The notes under the pieces: model-generated
Databases searched by the model: none
The model's input: only the letters and a program-made list of their open reading frames with translations
What the model was told of the DNA's origin: nothing
Position numbers and translations under genes: made by a program
Assembly (NCBI RefSeq): GCF_003259335.1
Contig: NZ_QLLL01000004.1
Span: 325,689 to 389,688, forward strand
DNA from: Chitinophaga skermanii
GTDB lineage: Bacteria; Bacteroidota; Bacteroidia; Chitinophagales; Chitinophagaceae
DNA: 64,000 nt
Direction: 5' to 3'
Part shown: one piece after another, positions 16,999 through 26,492 of the stretch
How the letters are laid out: each line of letters starts with the position of its first letter
How positions within the stretch are numbered: position 1 is the stretch's first letter

Positions 16999-17162
16999 GT
17001 ATCATAAATACAGAAAATACTATTACTTATAGTGGAGGTTATGATCATTAGCTGATCATGTATATTGCTATGTGAAGCTCGTTGCGCACATTCGAAGGGT
17101 TCTAGTACTTATTTAATGCACTGCGCTTGGGGTAATTGGAATTAAACTTACTGCAAATAAAA

Positions 17163-17197
17163 AAGCGGTTAACCTTTCGATAAACCGCTAAAAAAAT
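17163..17197. terminator. Bidirectional intrinsic terminator
   Basis: AGCGGTT pairs with AACCGCT around a 12-base loop, with AAAAAA before and AAAAAAA after. On the minus strand it ends the MarR gene; on the plus strand it may end the AraC gene. Confidence 0.75.
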
Positions 17198-17216
17198 CTT
17201 TTTCTAGGTTGGGCGA

Positions 17217-17654
17217 CTACGCTTCGCAGTTCGCAATGATCTTATTCAATAAGTCGTTTAATTGATCGATCTCGTTGTTTTTCAAACCTTTGAGAGCGGT
17301 TTTTCTATTCGCTTTCATAATAGGTTGTAAATTTTTTAAGAGCGTGGTAGCTTGGGGAGTAATGGAGAGATTGAACCTTCTTCTGTCTTGATTGTGCGTG
17401 GTACGTTTTAATAATTTCTTTTGTACAAGCAATTCAATCATGCGGGTTACAGACGCATAATCTTTGTTGATAGTGTTGGCGATCTGCTGTTGTGTTGCGT
17501 CCGGTGTTTCATTGAAAGCACTCAAAACCATCCACTGATCAATTGTTACATCCACATCGTTTTCGACTAAAGATTGTTGAACCAATTGACGGTACTTTTT
17601 TATTGATATGTCAATTGTGTTAAATAAAATGTCGCTAGTTTTCTCGATTGCCAT
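17217..17654 (-). CDS. MarR-family transcriptional regulator
   Basis: A 145-residue winged-helix regulator. The DNA-binding part is residues about 45-105: VTIDQWMVLSAFNETPDATQ, QQIANTINKDYASVTRMIELLVQK, and the wing KRTTHNQDRRRFNLSITPQA. The frame is open to 17732, but the ATG at 17654 (MAIEKTSDIL) gives a normal-length protein and lies 9 bases from the predicted transcription start. No ligand-sensing Cys is evident in the N-terminus, so it is not an OhrR. It is monocistronic and faces a long gene-free stretch; its target is probably its own promoter, where a perfect palindrome is found. Confidence 0.9.
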   Translation of the reverse strand: MAIEKTSDILFNTIDISIKKYRQLVQQSLVENDVDVTIDQWMVLSAFNETPDATQQQIANTINKDYASVTRMIELLVQKKLLKRTTHNQDRRRFNLSITPQATTLLKNLQPIMKANRKTALKGLKNNEIDQLNDLLNKIIANCEA

Positions 17655-17659
17655 AAAAA

Positions 17660-17698
17660 ATATTTGACACAAATATAATTGATAAATAAAAATTACAA
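17660..17698 (-). promoter_or_regulatory. MarR gene promoter with 17-bp palindromic operator
   Basis: ATATTTG-ACA-CAAATAT (17660-17676) is a perfect inverted repeat that covers a TATATTTG -7 box (17670-17677, minus). An upstream CTTG lies 18 bases away. Binding here by the MarR protein would block its own transcription. Confidence 0.6.
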
Positions 17699-18803
17699 GC
17701 CTGAAATCTACCAAAGCAACACTAAATAACACTGTGCAGCCGTGTATTTTAGCCGATTGGTTGCTTGTAATCCTTTGCTGTATTGTGTTTGGGAGCAGAT
17801 GTTAAAAAATTCCAATCCTTCTAGTCCGTTTGGCCTAAATGAAGTATTGCCTGGTATTTGGTAGGTTGAACGGCTGAAATGTAGGCTGGAAGGTTGTACG
17901 ATCGAAACTATTTGATGTATCAAAGTTTCCGTGTTGGGTAAAAATAATGGAGCCGTACCGGGATCGGTACGGCTATTTCAACCACCATTATAAAAAGGAA
18001 TTATTGATAGAAAAAATTTTGTGCTTTTTAATTAAGCCTGCAACGAATGCAAGCTTCTTGCGCTATTAAATCATTAACCTAATTTAATCCTTGTTGATTT
18101 GCGAAATATTTTTTCAGCATTTTGTTTAGCTAGAAAAAAGCGGCGATACCTGGATAGATGTCGCCATGAATATTCCCGCATCGAAAACGACTAAACTTTC
18201 ATTTAGTGTTTCCAGATTTGTAAATGATTACAAACTCCATTGATAATTGAATCATGACTAAAGCTTGTTCAAATAGGTTTTCGATAGAATATGGTAAAAA
18301 CATTTCCGGAGGGATTTCTACATACCTTGGATTCGATTTACCGAATGTTGTAAATGGTTTGCTTTTGACCTTACGGTGAATATTTTGTAGTAAATAGGGG
18401 CTATGCTTGGAAAAGCATGGCCGACTTTACTATTAGTTATGAGTGCGATTTCAAAAATGTATTACACGTTTAAGTATACCAAATTCTTTTCCATCACATC
18501 ATGCTATTAAACAGTCTAATTTTTAAAAGAACTTACCGTATTCCACCTGGTTACCTCTTTCACATGTAAAATATGGGCCTATAAGAGTATAGGCCCTACA
18601 TTACGTCTAACCTAATTTAAACCGTTTGAATGAGATGGATTACTCGAATACATCAACATCGTTCTTATTATAAAAGGATTATGTTTTGAGAAAAAAAAAT
18701 AAGATTTTTTTTTAGATGGGCCACTGTAGGGGATTTGATGCGGTGTAATTATCAAAAAATTAATTTACTTTTTATTAGATATAAGAGGGGCCAGGTATAA
18801 AAA
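17699..18803. other. Gene-free 1.1-kb stretch with six hairpins
   Basis: I find no credible coding sequence. It contains stable inverted repeats in an AT-rich background: 17951-17974 (AGCCGTACC/GGTACGGCT), 18142-18165 (GGCGA/TCGCC), 18190-18207 (ACTAAA/TTTAGT), 18217-18234 (TTTGTAA/TTACAAA), 18399-18422 (10-bp stem with GGAA tetraloop) and 18575-18596 (GGGCCTAT/ATAGGCCC). The 13-mer TAACCTAATTTAA occurs at 18075 and 18608. It may encode structured RNA, or be a remnant of deleted genes with their terminators left behind. Confidence 0.4.
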
Positions 18804-18842
18804 AAACTGCATAAAGCAGTTCAACCAAGCTTCATGCAGTTT
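18804..18842 (-). terminator. Intrinsic terminator on the minus strand
   Basis: AAACTGCAT and ATGCAGTTT pair around a 21-base loop and are followed, on the minus strand, by a run of T residues. It lies 21 bases past the stop of the gene at 18863-19297. Confidence 0.75.
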
Positions 18843-18862
18843 ATAAACATTTGTAAGCAGTA

Positions 18863-19297
18863 CTAATCGTTGTTACTACTAACAGTGGCTGTTTGTACAG
18901 TGGGGGGTTTTTGTTTTGCAAAAGTTTGTTTACGGTGCATCGAAGAGAAGAAAAACACAGATGCTACGCATATCCCAGTAATCGTAATTACCGAAACAAA
19001 TGCGTACACCTTGTTCTTCCAAGTAGTAAACTCATCCTCGGCTGCTTCCGTTTCTTCTACAACCGCCTTCTTATCGTCCACAATCGTCAAGGGTACAATA
19101 ATGGTGTGCGCTACCTTTTGTACAGGCGGCTGAATGCTCTTATGAATCGACAATTCCTCGAAGAACGAATCATACTGTGTCTTGTCTTTAATGGCCAATT
19201 CCAATAATTCTCCTTGTTCGGGGCTCAATGTGTCTAAAAATTCATGTAGCATGCTTTGCTTAACGGGATTAATATTGCCTTGCATATCTCGAATCAT
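18863..19297 (-). CDS. Hypothetical single-pass membrane protein, 144 aa
   Basis: No family recognised. The N-terminal about 90 residues are soluble, with an acidic, helix-forming region (QSMLHEFLDTLSPEQGELLE). One transmembrane helix lies at about residues 96-118 (VYAFVSVITITGICVASVFFF), and the C-terminal about 25 residues are a short Lys/Thr-rich tail. The N-in topology and size resemble anti-sigma factors, but no zinc motif or FecR domain is visible and there is no sigma factor nearby. Monocistronic. The gap up to 19655 shows no other feature I can support. Confidence 0.55.
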   Translation of the reverse strand: MIRDMQGNINPVKQSMLHEFLDTLSPEQGELLELAIKDKTQYDSFFEELSIHKSIQPPVQKVAHTIIVPLTIVDDKKAVVEETEAAEDEFTTWKNKVYAFVSVITITGICVASVFFFSSMHRKQTFAKQKPPTVQTATVSSNND

Positions 19298-19655
19298 TAA
19301 ATTTATTGCTCAACGGCTCGCAAAAACTTTTTCCTCACGAACTTTAATAAAATAATAAACGTCCTAAACCCATAGAAGGTTCTAAGATTCCTATCTTTTT
19401 TTAAATTCTGGCCCATAATCAACACTGTAGCCAATTATATTATTCTTATTACATTTTTCTGCTACAACTATCTCGCTCTATTTGAAGTATTTAATTCGAT
19501 CATTCCCATAACTTTTTAAAAAAAATTATAAACGCTGTACTATAAAGGATTGTGTAAGTTTTACAACATCTCCAGCCATGCATTTTACCCACAACATACA
19601 TTTTGGTTCCACTAGTTCCCGTTTTTGCATTACTTTTAGATATAAGCATGTTTGT
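19298..19655. other. AT-rich intergenic gap
   Basis: Divergent gap between the membrane protein gene and the DUF2255 gene. It is AT-rich with several homopolymer runs. I see no clear promoter, repeat or RNA signature. A longer start for the DUF2255 gene at 19578 is possible but less likely. Confidence 0.4.
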
Positions 19656-20060
19656 ATGACCAATTATCGTTCGTACCCCTTTCCATACCATATTCTTAAA
19701 TATATTGAAAAACATACCCTCATCGGGGTGCGTGCCGGTAGAAACCGGCAGAAATTCGTAGAAGTGTGGATGGTAGTAGTCAATAACCGCGTATTTGCAC
19801 GGTCGTGGGGCCAAGCGCCGCTGGGGTGGTATACCGAGTTTCTTACTGATCCTATGGGGGCTATCCGGTGCGGTGACGATATTATTCAAGTGGCCGGGTT
19901 TATACCGCCAGATGCCGATAAAATCCAACAAGCTGTTAGCAACGCCTACCTCTCGAAATACGATTACGGCGAAAACTCATTTTACGCTAACGGGATCACC
20001 GATGCCGCCCGCGAAAAAACTACACTGGAATTCTTACCCATCAAAATCGATGCGCCTTAA
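19656..20060 (+). CDS. DUF2255 family protein
   Basis: The core KFVEVWMVVVNNRVFARSWG followed by GWYTEFLTDPMGAIRCGDD matches the DUF2255/nitroreductase-like small beta-barrel proteins of uncharacterised function. I start it at the ATG at 19656 (MTNYRSYPFPYHILKYIEKH), giving 134 aa, since the residues encoded upstream to 19578 look non-coding. Two TAG-like bases before the LacI gene end convergently, with only 6 bases between the stops. The protein is soluble and without signal peptide. A flavin-binding split-barrel relationship is a guess from the fold. Confidence 0.75.
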   Translation: MTNYRSYPFPYHILKYIEKHTLIGVRAGRNRQKFVEVWMVVVNNRVFARSWGQAPLGWYTEFLTDPMGAIRCGDDIIQVAGFIPPDADKIQQAVSNAYLSKYDYGENSFYANGITDAAREKTTLEFLPIKIDAP

Positions 20061-20066
20061 TGAATA

Positions 20067-21101
20067 TTAATCTTGTTGTTGTAACGACGATTCCCGGATG
20101 ATTAAATTGGTTGGAAGCACCTTCGTTTCGAAGGTGGTAACCGGGCGTTTACTCTCTATCATACTCGTTAATAGCTCTGTTGCACTTTGACCTATCTCGA
20201 AGGCAGGTTGACGAACAACGCTTACAGGAGGTGAAAATAAATCGGCTAGATTCGTATTCGTGAAGCCAATGAACCCCGCTTTGCGAATAGCTCCTTGTTT
20301 CTGCTTAATAATTCCCAAACAAATTGTACTCAACCGGTCGCCCGCCGTAAATATAGCATCGGGCTTTATCTTGGGCCGGAAAAGATCTTCAACAGCAACT
20401 TCTACCTCATCGATCATCATACCACCATGGTTGCAATATTTAATCAAGTTTTCATTCACGGCAATATGATGCTTTGCTAGCGCATCTTTATACCCTTGTA
20501 ATCGTTCGCGGGTGATAGATAAATGGGTGGAGCTGGTAATGTGCGCAATTCTTTTGAAACCTTGGTATATCAAATGCTCGGTTGCATGAAATGCCCCCAT
20601 GTAATTATCGGCGGTGACTTTATGCGTATCAATTTGATTGGATATTCTATCGAATAACACTACAGGGAATCCTTTCTCGTACAGTTGCTGTAAATAACTG
20701 AGATCACTTGTTTCACTGGATAAAGAAATAAGTAATCCATCTACGGAGCGGGATACCAGGTGTTGAATATTGACAAGTTCGCGTTCTTTGGATTCGTGGC
20801 TTTGAGTGATGATAACATGGTAACCACGGTTGTACGCAATAGATTCTATACCGGCAATGGCTTGTGAGAAGAAGTTATTGGCAATTTCAGATACTACAAC
20901 ACCGATGGCTCTACTGCGCTGTTCCTTCAAACTTAGCGCAATAGGATTCGGGCGGTAGTTCATACGCTCGGCATACTCCAATACAAGTTTCTTTGTTTCA
21001 GGTGATATTTCATAACTCCCTCTTAATGCCCGCGAAACTGTACTGGTGGATAGGTTAAGCGCTTTGGCGATATCTTTAATGGTAACAACTTCAAATTTCA
21101 T
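20067..21101 (-). CDS. LacI-family regulator of the pectin utilisation locus
   Basis: Residues 5-55 form the LacI helix-turn-helix and hinge (VTIKDIAKALNLSTSTVSRALRG, then NYRPNPIALSL), followed by a periplasmic-binding-protein-like sensor domain (AIGVVVSEIANNFFSQAIAG, then VVLFDRIS and PDAIFTAGDR). Length 344 aa is typical. It is divergent from susC, with a 347-bp gap that contains a candidate operator GGGAACGATTGCGCAAAT at 21241. A matching site lies at 27862 between the PL1 and GH28 genes. Its effector is probably a galacturonate-derived metabolite; that is inference from context. Confidence 0.92.
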   Translation of the reverse strand: MKFEVVTIKDIAKALNLSTSTVSRALRGSYEISPETKKLVLEYAERMNYRPNPIALSLKEQRSRAIGVVVSEIANNFFSQAIAGIESIAYNRGYHVIITQSHESKERELVNIQHLVSRSVDGLLISLSSETSDLSYLQQLYEKGFPVVLFDRISNQIDTHKVTADNYMGAFHATEHLIYQGFKRIAHITSSTHLSITRERLQGYKDALAKHHIAVNENLIKYCNHGGMMIDEVEVAVEDLFRPKIKPDAIFTAGDRLSTICLGIIKQKQGAIRKAGFIGFTNTNLADLFSPPVSVVRQPAFEIGQSATELLTSMIESKRPVTTFETKVLPTNLIIRESSLQQQD

Positions 21102-21240
21102 AACAAGTAATATCAGTGGAACTTGGTGTACAAGATATATAATTCCTTCTTACAAAGCATCACATGAATGCATCATCTTCCACCAATAACGCCCGTTCCT
21201 ACCTGGCAAAAATGAAGCCCGGCGCTATGGTAACGATGTC

Positions 21241-21258
21241 GGGAACGATTGCGCAAAT
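21241..21258. promoter_or_regulatory. Candidate LacI-family operator 1
   Basis: GGGAACGATTGCGCAAAT shares the near-palindromic core AACGATTGCG, with A-rich right flank, with the second site at 27862-27879. LacI-type operators are usually odd or even palindromes around a central CG, as here (GGAA-CGA-TTGC). Confidence 0.5.
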
Positions 21259-21318
21259 AAATCCTTTCCTTTCTTTTTATTTATAAAATGAAGTGTGTAG
21301 ACTTGTTAAAAGATAGCG

Positions 21319-21333
21319 TGATGTAATACATCA
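21319..21333. promoter_or_regulatory. 15-bp perfect palindrome upstream of susC
   Basis: TGATGTAATACATCA is perfectly palindromic, about 115 bases before the susC start. The preceding AGCG-TGAT is repeated at 21351-21358, where a TGAT...TGATCA stretch follows. It differs from the LacI-like site and may serve another regulator. Confidence 0.45.
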
Positions 21334-21448
21334 AAACAAATTCCAGCGTGATACAAAAATGTGATCAAGATTTTCTATAAGTAAGAAGCAACGACAAAAC
21401 GAAAACTGATATCAACCAAACTATACATTGTTATAATTCAAACCACGT

Positions 21449-24400
21449 ATGAAACTATTTTATTCCACGCTCGTATTTACCCTGCTACTGAGCTTTGCTG
21501 CTCGGGCGCAAAACCGTGTTGTTAGCGGGAAAATTACGGCGAAATCCTCAAACGAATCCCTCATCGGCGTTTCCGTTCTCGTGAAAGGAACGCAAACATT
21601 TGCCGTATCAAATGAGTCGGGCGTTTACTCCATCAGCATCCCCGCCAATGTTAGCAACCCAACTTTGGTGTTCCGCTTTATGGGGTTCAGAAATCAAGAG
21701 GTGAAACTCGGTACCAACAACAAAGTTGATGTTGTGCTCGAAGATGATATCTCTTCCCTCAACGATGTGGTGGTAGTAGGTTATCAAACCATGAAACGTA
21801 AAGATCTTACCGGTTCCGTTTCCTCGGTAAATGCCAAACAATTAAAAGATATTCCCATTAACTCCGCTGCGCAAGCACTTACAGGTCGCCTCGCCGGTGT
21901 ACAAATCACCGGGAACGAAGGTTCGCCTAATGCCGATGTAACGATCCGCGTTCGCGGGGGTGGTTCTATTACGCAAGATAATGCTCCTTTATACATTATC
22001 GACGGTATCCAAGTGGAAAACGGTTTATCCGCTATCTCTCCCCAAGATATTGCATCGATCGACGTATTAAAGGATGCTTCTACAACAGCGATCTATGGTG
22101 CGCGTGGTGCAAATGGTGTTGTAATTATCACTACAAAAAGCGGTACCGCCGGTAAAAAGCCAACACTTTCATACAGCGGCTTCTACGGCGTTCGTAAACT
22201 CGCCAATAAATTAGCGGTTATGCGTCCCTACGACTTTATTACATATCAATACGAAAGAAGCAGGGGTAACAGCACCGATTCTACCGCCTTCGCAGGGCAT
22301 TATGGCTCCACTTGGGATACCCTTAGCGTATACAAGGATGTGCCATTTGTTGATTGGCAAGATGAAATGTTCGGAAGAACAGCGGCCATGCAAACACATA
22401 ATATCAGCTTAAGCGGCGGTAGCAGCAATACTACGTACAACCTAAGTTTAACATCGAATAAAGAAGATGGTATTATGCAAGGGTCCGATATGGATCGTAA
22501 GTTAGTATCCTTCAAGTTCGATCATAATTTTAGCAAAGCCCTCAAGATTGGTTTCAACACGCGTTACAATAATACCAAGGTAAGTGGTGCAGGTACTTCT
22601 GCCGATGGTTCTAGTGCTACCAACCGCTTACGTCATAGTATTAAGTACAAACCGGTACTAGGTGTGGGCGAAGGCTTAACAGATTACGATGCTGAATACG
22701 CTTTAGAAACCAACTCCAACAGCTTGGCACTCATCAATCCCATTTTGCTGAATGCCGCAGAATATCGTCGTAATATCCAAAATCTCATCAACATCAGCGG
22801 CTATGCCGACCTGCAACTCGCCAAGTTCGCTTCGTTCCGTAGCACGTTTGGGTACGACTATTTCACCACCGAACTCCGATCTTTCGACGATACCATTACC
22901 AACAACTCGAAGCAAAACAGTGCCTCTATGCCACTGGCTTCTATCCAAAACCAAAAGCGTTCTACCATTAACTTATCTAACGTACTCACGTTCAGTAACG
23001 CGAAGTACAAAGGTGGTTTCAATGATAAGAACAGTTGGAGCGTATTACTCGGTCAAGAAATCTATCAAACCAAAATCGTTACCAATATCATCGAAACGCG
23101 CTATTTCCCATTAGGTGTAAATGCTGAATATGCACTCGCCAATATGGGATTAGGTACACCGCCTGTTGGTGTTACGCAACCTCGCCCCGTTACAAGTGAA
23201 GTACAAGCGAAATTGGCTTCTTTCTTCGGACGGTTGAACTACAGTTATGCCGACCGTTACTTGTTAAGCTTTACCATGCGTTCCGATGGTTCTTCTAAGT
23301 TTGCCGATGGCTTACGTTGGGGCTACTTCCCATCAGGGTCGTTAGCTTGGAGGGTATCGAATGAAGAGTTCTTCAAACCATTATCTACACGTATTAACGA
23401 CTTGAAGATTCGGGGTAGCTTCGGTAAAGCGGGTAACAACAGGATCAGCGATTTTATGTATCTCATGCAATACAATGCTTTAGCGCAGTATAGTTTGAAC
23501 GAACAAATCATTCCTGCTTATCAAACTACGGGCTTAGCAAATAAAGATCTCGTGTGGGAATCTACACTTTCTCGCAATATCGGGTTTGATGTAAGTATCC
23601 TCAACAACCGCTTACAAGTAAGCGCCGATTACTATAAAAATGAAACCGATAACTTGTTAGTGTCTGTGCCTATTCCTTCGCCGGTAGGATACACAAAACA
23701 AATGCAAAATGTAGGTAAGACTTCTAACCGCGGAGTGGAACTCCAAATCAACGCCGTACCTATTGCAAAGAAAGATTTCTCTTGGAATGTAAACTTCAAC
23801 ATCTCTTTCAATAAAAACCGCGTAGAAAGCCTCGGTAACCGCCAAACATTCTACTTAGAAAATTCGGGCTGGGCATTGAATAACAGTCCTGCCGACTTCC
23901 TAGTACAAGTTGGTCAACCGGTAGGTACTATATGGGGACAACGAACAGACGGCTGGTATACTCTCGATGATTTCGATTACGACCCAGCTACTGAAAAATA
24001 CACCTTGAAGAAAGGTGTTCCAGACAACAGCTCCGTTACTTCAGTAACACCATACCCAGGCGTGGTGAAATTCAAAGACTTGGATGGCGACGGAATTGTA
24101 AATGATAAAGACCGTACCATTATAGGTAATACTACCCCGAAATACTTTGGTGGTTTGAACCAACAATTCACATACAAAAACTTCGATTTAAGTGTGTTCT
24201 TAAACTTCCAAGGTGGCAACGATGTGTACAATGCCAACAAATTGGAATTCACGAACGGCTATACACCGAATGCCAATATGTTAGCGATTATGAATGGTCG
24301 TTGGAAGAACATCGACGAAAACGGTAACGTTGTAAAAGATCCTGCGCGCTTAGCAGAAATTAATAAGAACGCTACTATTTGGAGTGCAAGTACCAGCGGT

Positions 24401-24682
24401 AACTCGTTCGTAGCACATTCTTGGGCGATTGAAGATGGTTCATTCATCCGTGTGAACAACGTGACGTTGGGTTATACATTACCCAAACACCTCCTGAATG
24501 TATTGCGTATTCAAACAGCACGCTTCTACTTCACGGCGAATAACCTAGGTGTAATTACCGGTTATAGTGGCTACGATCCAGAAGTGAATGCCCGTAGAAG
24601 CAACCCGGTTACGCAAGGTGTTGATTATAGTGCTTATCCGCGCAGCCGTACATTCTTACTCGGTGTTAACTTATCTCTTTAA
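21449..24682 (+). CDS. SusC/RagA-family TonB-dependent outer membrane transporter
   Basis: Imports large oligosaccharides across the outer membrane, here probably pectin fragments. Signal peptide residues 1-20 (ending ARAQ), a CarboxypepD_reg-like barrel domain (residues about 25-100, VSGKITAKSSNESLIGVSVLV), TonB-box-like DVVVVGYQTMKRKDLTGSV, plug with LYIIDGIQVENGLSAISPQD and IDVLKDASTTAIYGARGANG, then a 22-strand barrel ending SRTFLLGVNLSL. 1077 aa is typical. It lacks an N-terminal FecR-interaction extension, so control by anti-sigma is unlikely. It opens the pectin operon and is followed 21 bases later by susD. Confidence 0.96.
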   Translation: MKLFYSTLVFTLLLSFAARAQNRVVSGKITAKSSNESLIGVSVLVKGTQTFAVSNESGVYSISIPANVSNPTLVFRFMGFRNQEVKLGTNNKVDVVLEDDISSLNDVVVVGYQTMKRKDLTGSVSSVNAKQLKDIPINSAAQALTGRLAGVQITGNEGSPNADVTIRVRGGGSITQDNAPLYIIDGIQVENGLSAISPQDIASIDVLKDASTTAIYGARGANGVVIITTKSGTAGKKPTLSYSGFYGVRKLANKLAVMRPYDFITYQYERSRGNSTDSTAFAGHYGSTWDTLSVYKDVPFVDWQDEMFGRTAAMQTHNISLSGGSSNTTYNLSLTSNKEDGIMQGSDMDRKLVSFKFDHNFSKALKIGFNTRYNNTKVSGAGTSADGSSATNRLRHSIKYKPVLGVGEGLTDYDAEYALETNSNSLALINPILLNAAEYRRNIQNLINISGYADLQLAKFASFRSTFGYDYFTTELRSFDDTITNNSKQNSASMPLASIQNQKRSTINLSNVLTFSNAKYKGGFNDKNSWSVLLGQEIYQTKIVTNIIETRYFPLGVNAEYALANMGLGTPPVGVTQPRPVTSEVQAKLASFFGRLNYSYADRYLLSFTMRSDGSSKFADGLRWGYFPSGSLAWRVSNEEFFKPLSTRINDLKIRGSFGKAGNNRISDFMYLMQYNALAQYSLNEQIIPAYQTTGLANKDLVWESTLSRNIGFDVSILNNRLQVSADYYKNETDNLLVSVPIPSPVGYTKQMQNVGKTSNRGVELQINAVPIAKKDFSWNVNFNISFNKNRVESLGNRQTFYLENSGWALNNSPADFLVQVGQPVGTIWGQRTDGWYTLDDFDYDPATEKYTLKKGVPDNSSVTSVTPYPGVVKFKDLDGDGIVNDKDRTIIGNTTPKYFGGLNQQFTYKNFDLSVFLNFQGGNDVYNANKLEFTNGYTPNANMLAIMNGRWKNIDENGNVVKDPARLAEINKNATIWSASTSGNSFVAHSWAIEDGSFIRVNNVTLGYTLPKHLLNVLRIQTARFYFTANNLGVITGYSGYDPEVNARRSNPVTQGVDYSAYPRSRTFLLGVNLSL

Positions 24683-24703
24683 TCGCTAAACGAACGAACA
24701 GTT

Positions 24704-26479
24704 ATGAAAAATTTCATGCGAAAAATATACAAGCCGGTGGCCCTTTGTTTAGCGGGTTACTTAATGCTTACCTCTTCTTGTAATAAATACTTGGAAGTAA
24801 CACCTGTTTCTTCCTTCGATCCCAGTTTCGTATTCGATAACGTACCCAATGCTACAAAAGCTGTATTAGGTGCTTATGCCGATCTAACGGGCGACCAAGC
24901 CTATGGTATTCGTGTAAGTATGTATTACCCGTACGATAACGACGAAATGATGGGACAAGGTGGTACGCCGTACCCCGATAACGAACGTAGGGATATTGCG
25001 CACTACCGCGCCAATGCTAATAACACGCAATTAGCAGCACCGTTTGCACAATTGTACAACGGTATCGAAAGAGCCAACATGTGTATCTATTACATCCCGA
25101 AGATGAATTTATACACGAATGGTACAGAAAACGACAAGAAAGAATTGCGTCGTTTACACGGGGAAGCCTTAACGCTAAGAGCGCAATATTACTTAGAACT
25201 ATTGCGCAACTGGGGCGATTTACCGGCTCATTTCGAACCTGCTTTCTTAGAAACAGATTTATATAAAAACAAAACCGACCGCGATACCATCTATAACCGC
25301 TTGATTGCTGATTTAGCTGTTGCGGCCGATTTATTACCATGGCGTACGCAAACATCTACAAAAGATGAACGTATTACCCAAGGTGCAGCACGCGCCTTAC
25401 GTGCGAGAATTGCTTTGTATCGTGGTGGATATGCCTTGCGTAAATCTCGTCAAATGGAACGCAAAGCAGATTACTTAACGTACTACAAAATTGCCCGCGA
25501 CGAATGCGAAATCATTATGAATCGCCGTGGTGACCATAATTTGAACCCAAGCTATCAATCAGTTTTCAAAGATTTCGTGTGTGCACGACGTGTAGATACG
25601 TATGGTGAAATTATTTGGGAAGTTGGTATGGCCGGTGGTTCTAGCGCGGCAGGTGATAGCAAGCTAGGTTATTACAACGGCCCTCGTTGGGGTAGCACGG
25701 GTAATGCAGCTTTAACGGTATTGCCAACTTACTTCTACAGCTTCGATTCGTTAGATACACGTAGAGATGTAATGTGTGCACCGTATGAATTTAATACGAA
25801 CGGTACTTTCAAGGCACGCCCATTACAACAAATGGTGGATGGTAAGTTCCGCCGCGATTGGATGTCGAACCCAGTAAGCATTTCATCTGTAGCACAATAC
25901 TTCGGTTTGAACTGGCCGCTTATTCGGTTCTCAGATGTGTTGTTAATGTATGCTGAAGCAGAAAACGAACTTAATAGTGGTCCTACTGCGAATGCCATTG
26001 CGGCTGTGAAAGAAGTACGTAAGCGTGCTTTTGGTAACAATACCGACCCCGTTACTGTACCTACTGCTTACCAAGATTTCTTTGCTTTCGTGGTGAAAGA
26101 AAGAAGTTTGGAATTGGGTGGGGAAGGACACCGTAAATATGATTTGATTCGCTGGAATTTACTGGCTACGAAGTTGAATGAAACGAAACAAACATTAGCT
26201 GATATGGCTGCTAAGAAAGCACCATGGAATACTTACCCAGCGAATATGTATTTCAAGAATAATAGCACAGAACTAATTTGGTCGAATTCATATTACAAAC
26301 CTAGTACATCTGCACCTTCTGGTTATACGAGTGTAGCATGGATAGGTACGGCGATTAACACCACGCTCGTCACTTATTTTGCTGAATCATTTACGCCGAA
26401 TAAGAGCGAATTGTTACCAATACCACAATCGGTATTAGACGCCAATAAAATATTGACGCAAGATTACGGTCATAACTAA
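24704..26479 (+). CDS. SusD/RagB-family outer membrane lipoprotein
   Basis: Surface glycan-binding partner that caps SusC. A lipoprotein signal peptide ends at lipobox LTSSC with Cys at residue 26, followed by NKYLEVTPVSSFDP, the classic SusD N-terminus. TPR-like helices are evident (ALTLRAQYYLELLRNWGDLP, DLAVAADLLPWRTQ), with the SusD/RagB C-terminal features GEGHRKYDLIRWNLL and ELLPIPQSVLDAN. Length 591 aa is usual. It lies directly downstream of susC and 13 bases before the pectate lyase gene, so all belong to one transcript. Confidence 0.95.
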   Translation: MKNFMRKIYKPVALCLAGYLMLTSSCNKYLEVTPVSSFDPSFVFDNVPNATKAVLGAYADLTGDQAYGIRVSMYYPYDNDEMMGQGGTPYPDNERRDIAHYRANANNTQLAAPFAQLYNGIERANMCIYYIPKMNLYTNGTENDKKELRRLHGEALTLRAQYYLELLRNWGDLPAHFEPAFLETDLYKNKTDRDTIYNRLIADLAVAADLLPWRTQTSTKDERITQGAARALRARIALYRGGYALRKSRQMERKADYLTYYKIARDECEIIMNRRGDHNLNPSYQSVFKDFVCARRVDTYGEIIWEVGMAGGSSAAGDSKLGYYNGPRWGSTGNAALTVLPTYFYSFDSLDTRRDVMCAPYEFNTNGTFKARPLQQMVDGKFRRDWMSNPVSISSVAQYFGLNWPLIRFSDVLLMYAEAENELNSGPTANAIAAVKEVRKRAFGNNTDPVTVPTAYQDFFAFVVKERSLELGGEGHRKYDLIRWNLLATKLNETKQTLADMAAKKAPWNTYPANMYFKNNSTELIWSNSYYKPSTSAPSGYTSVAWIGTAINTTLVTYFAESFTPNKSELLPIPQSVLDANKILTQDYGHN

Positions 26480-26492
26480 GGATATTAAACTA

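Noticed and set aside
17708-17923. 71-aa minus-strand frame upstream of the MarR gene
   Set aside because: No start-region signals or protein-like pattern; the predicted MarR promoter overlaps its end.
19578-19655. 26-residue extension of the DUF2255 protein
   Set aside because: Residues are unlike the family and Cys/Phe-rich; the ATG at 19656 gives a sensible length.
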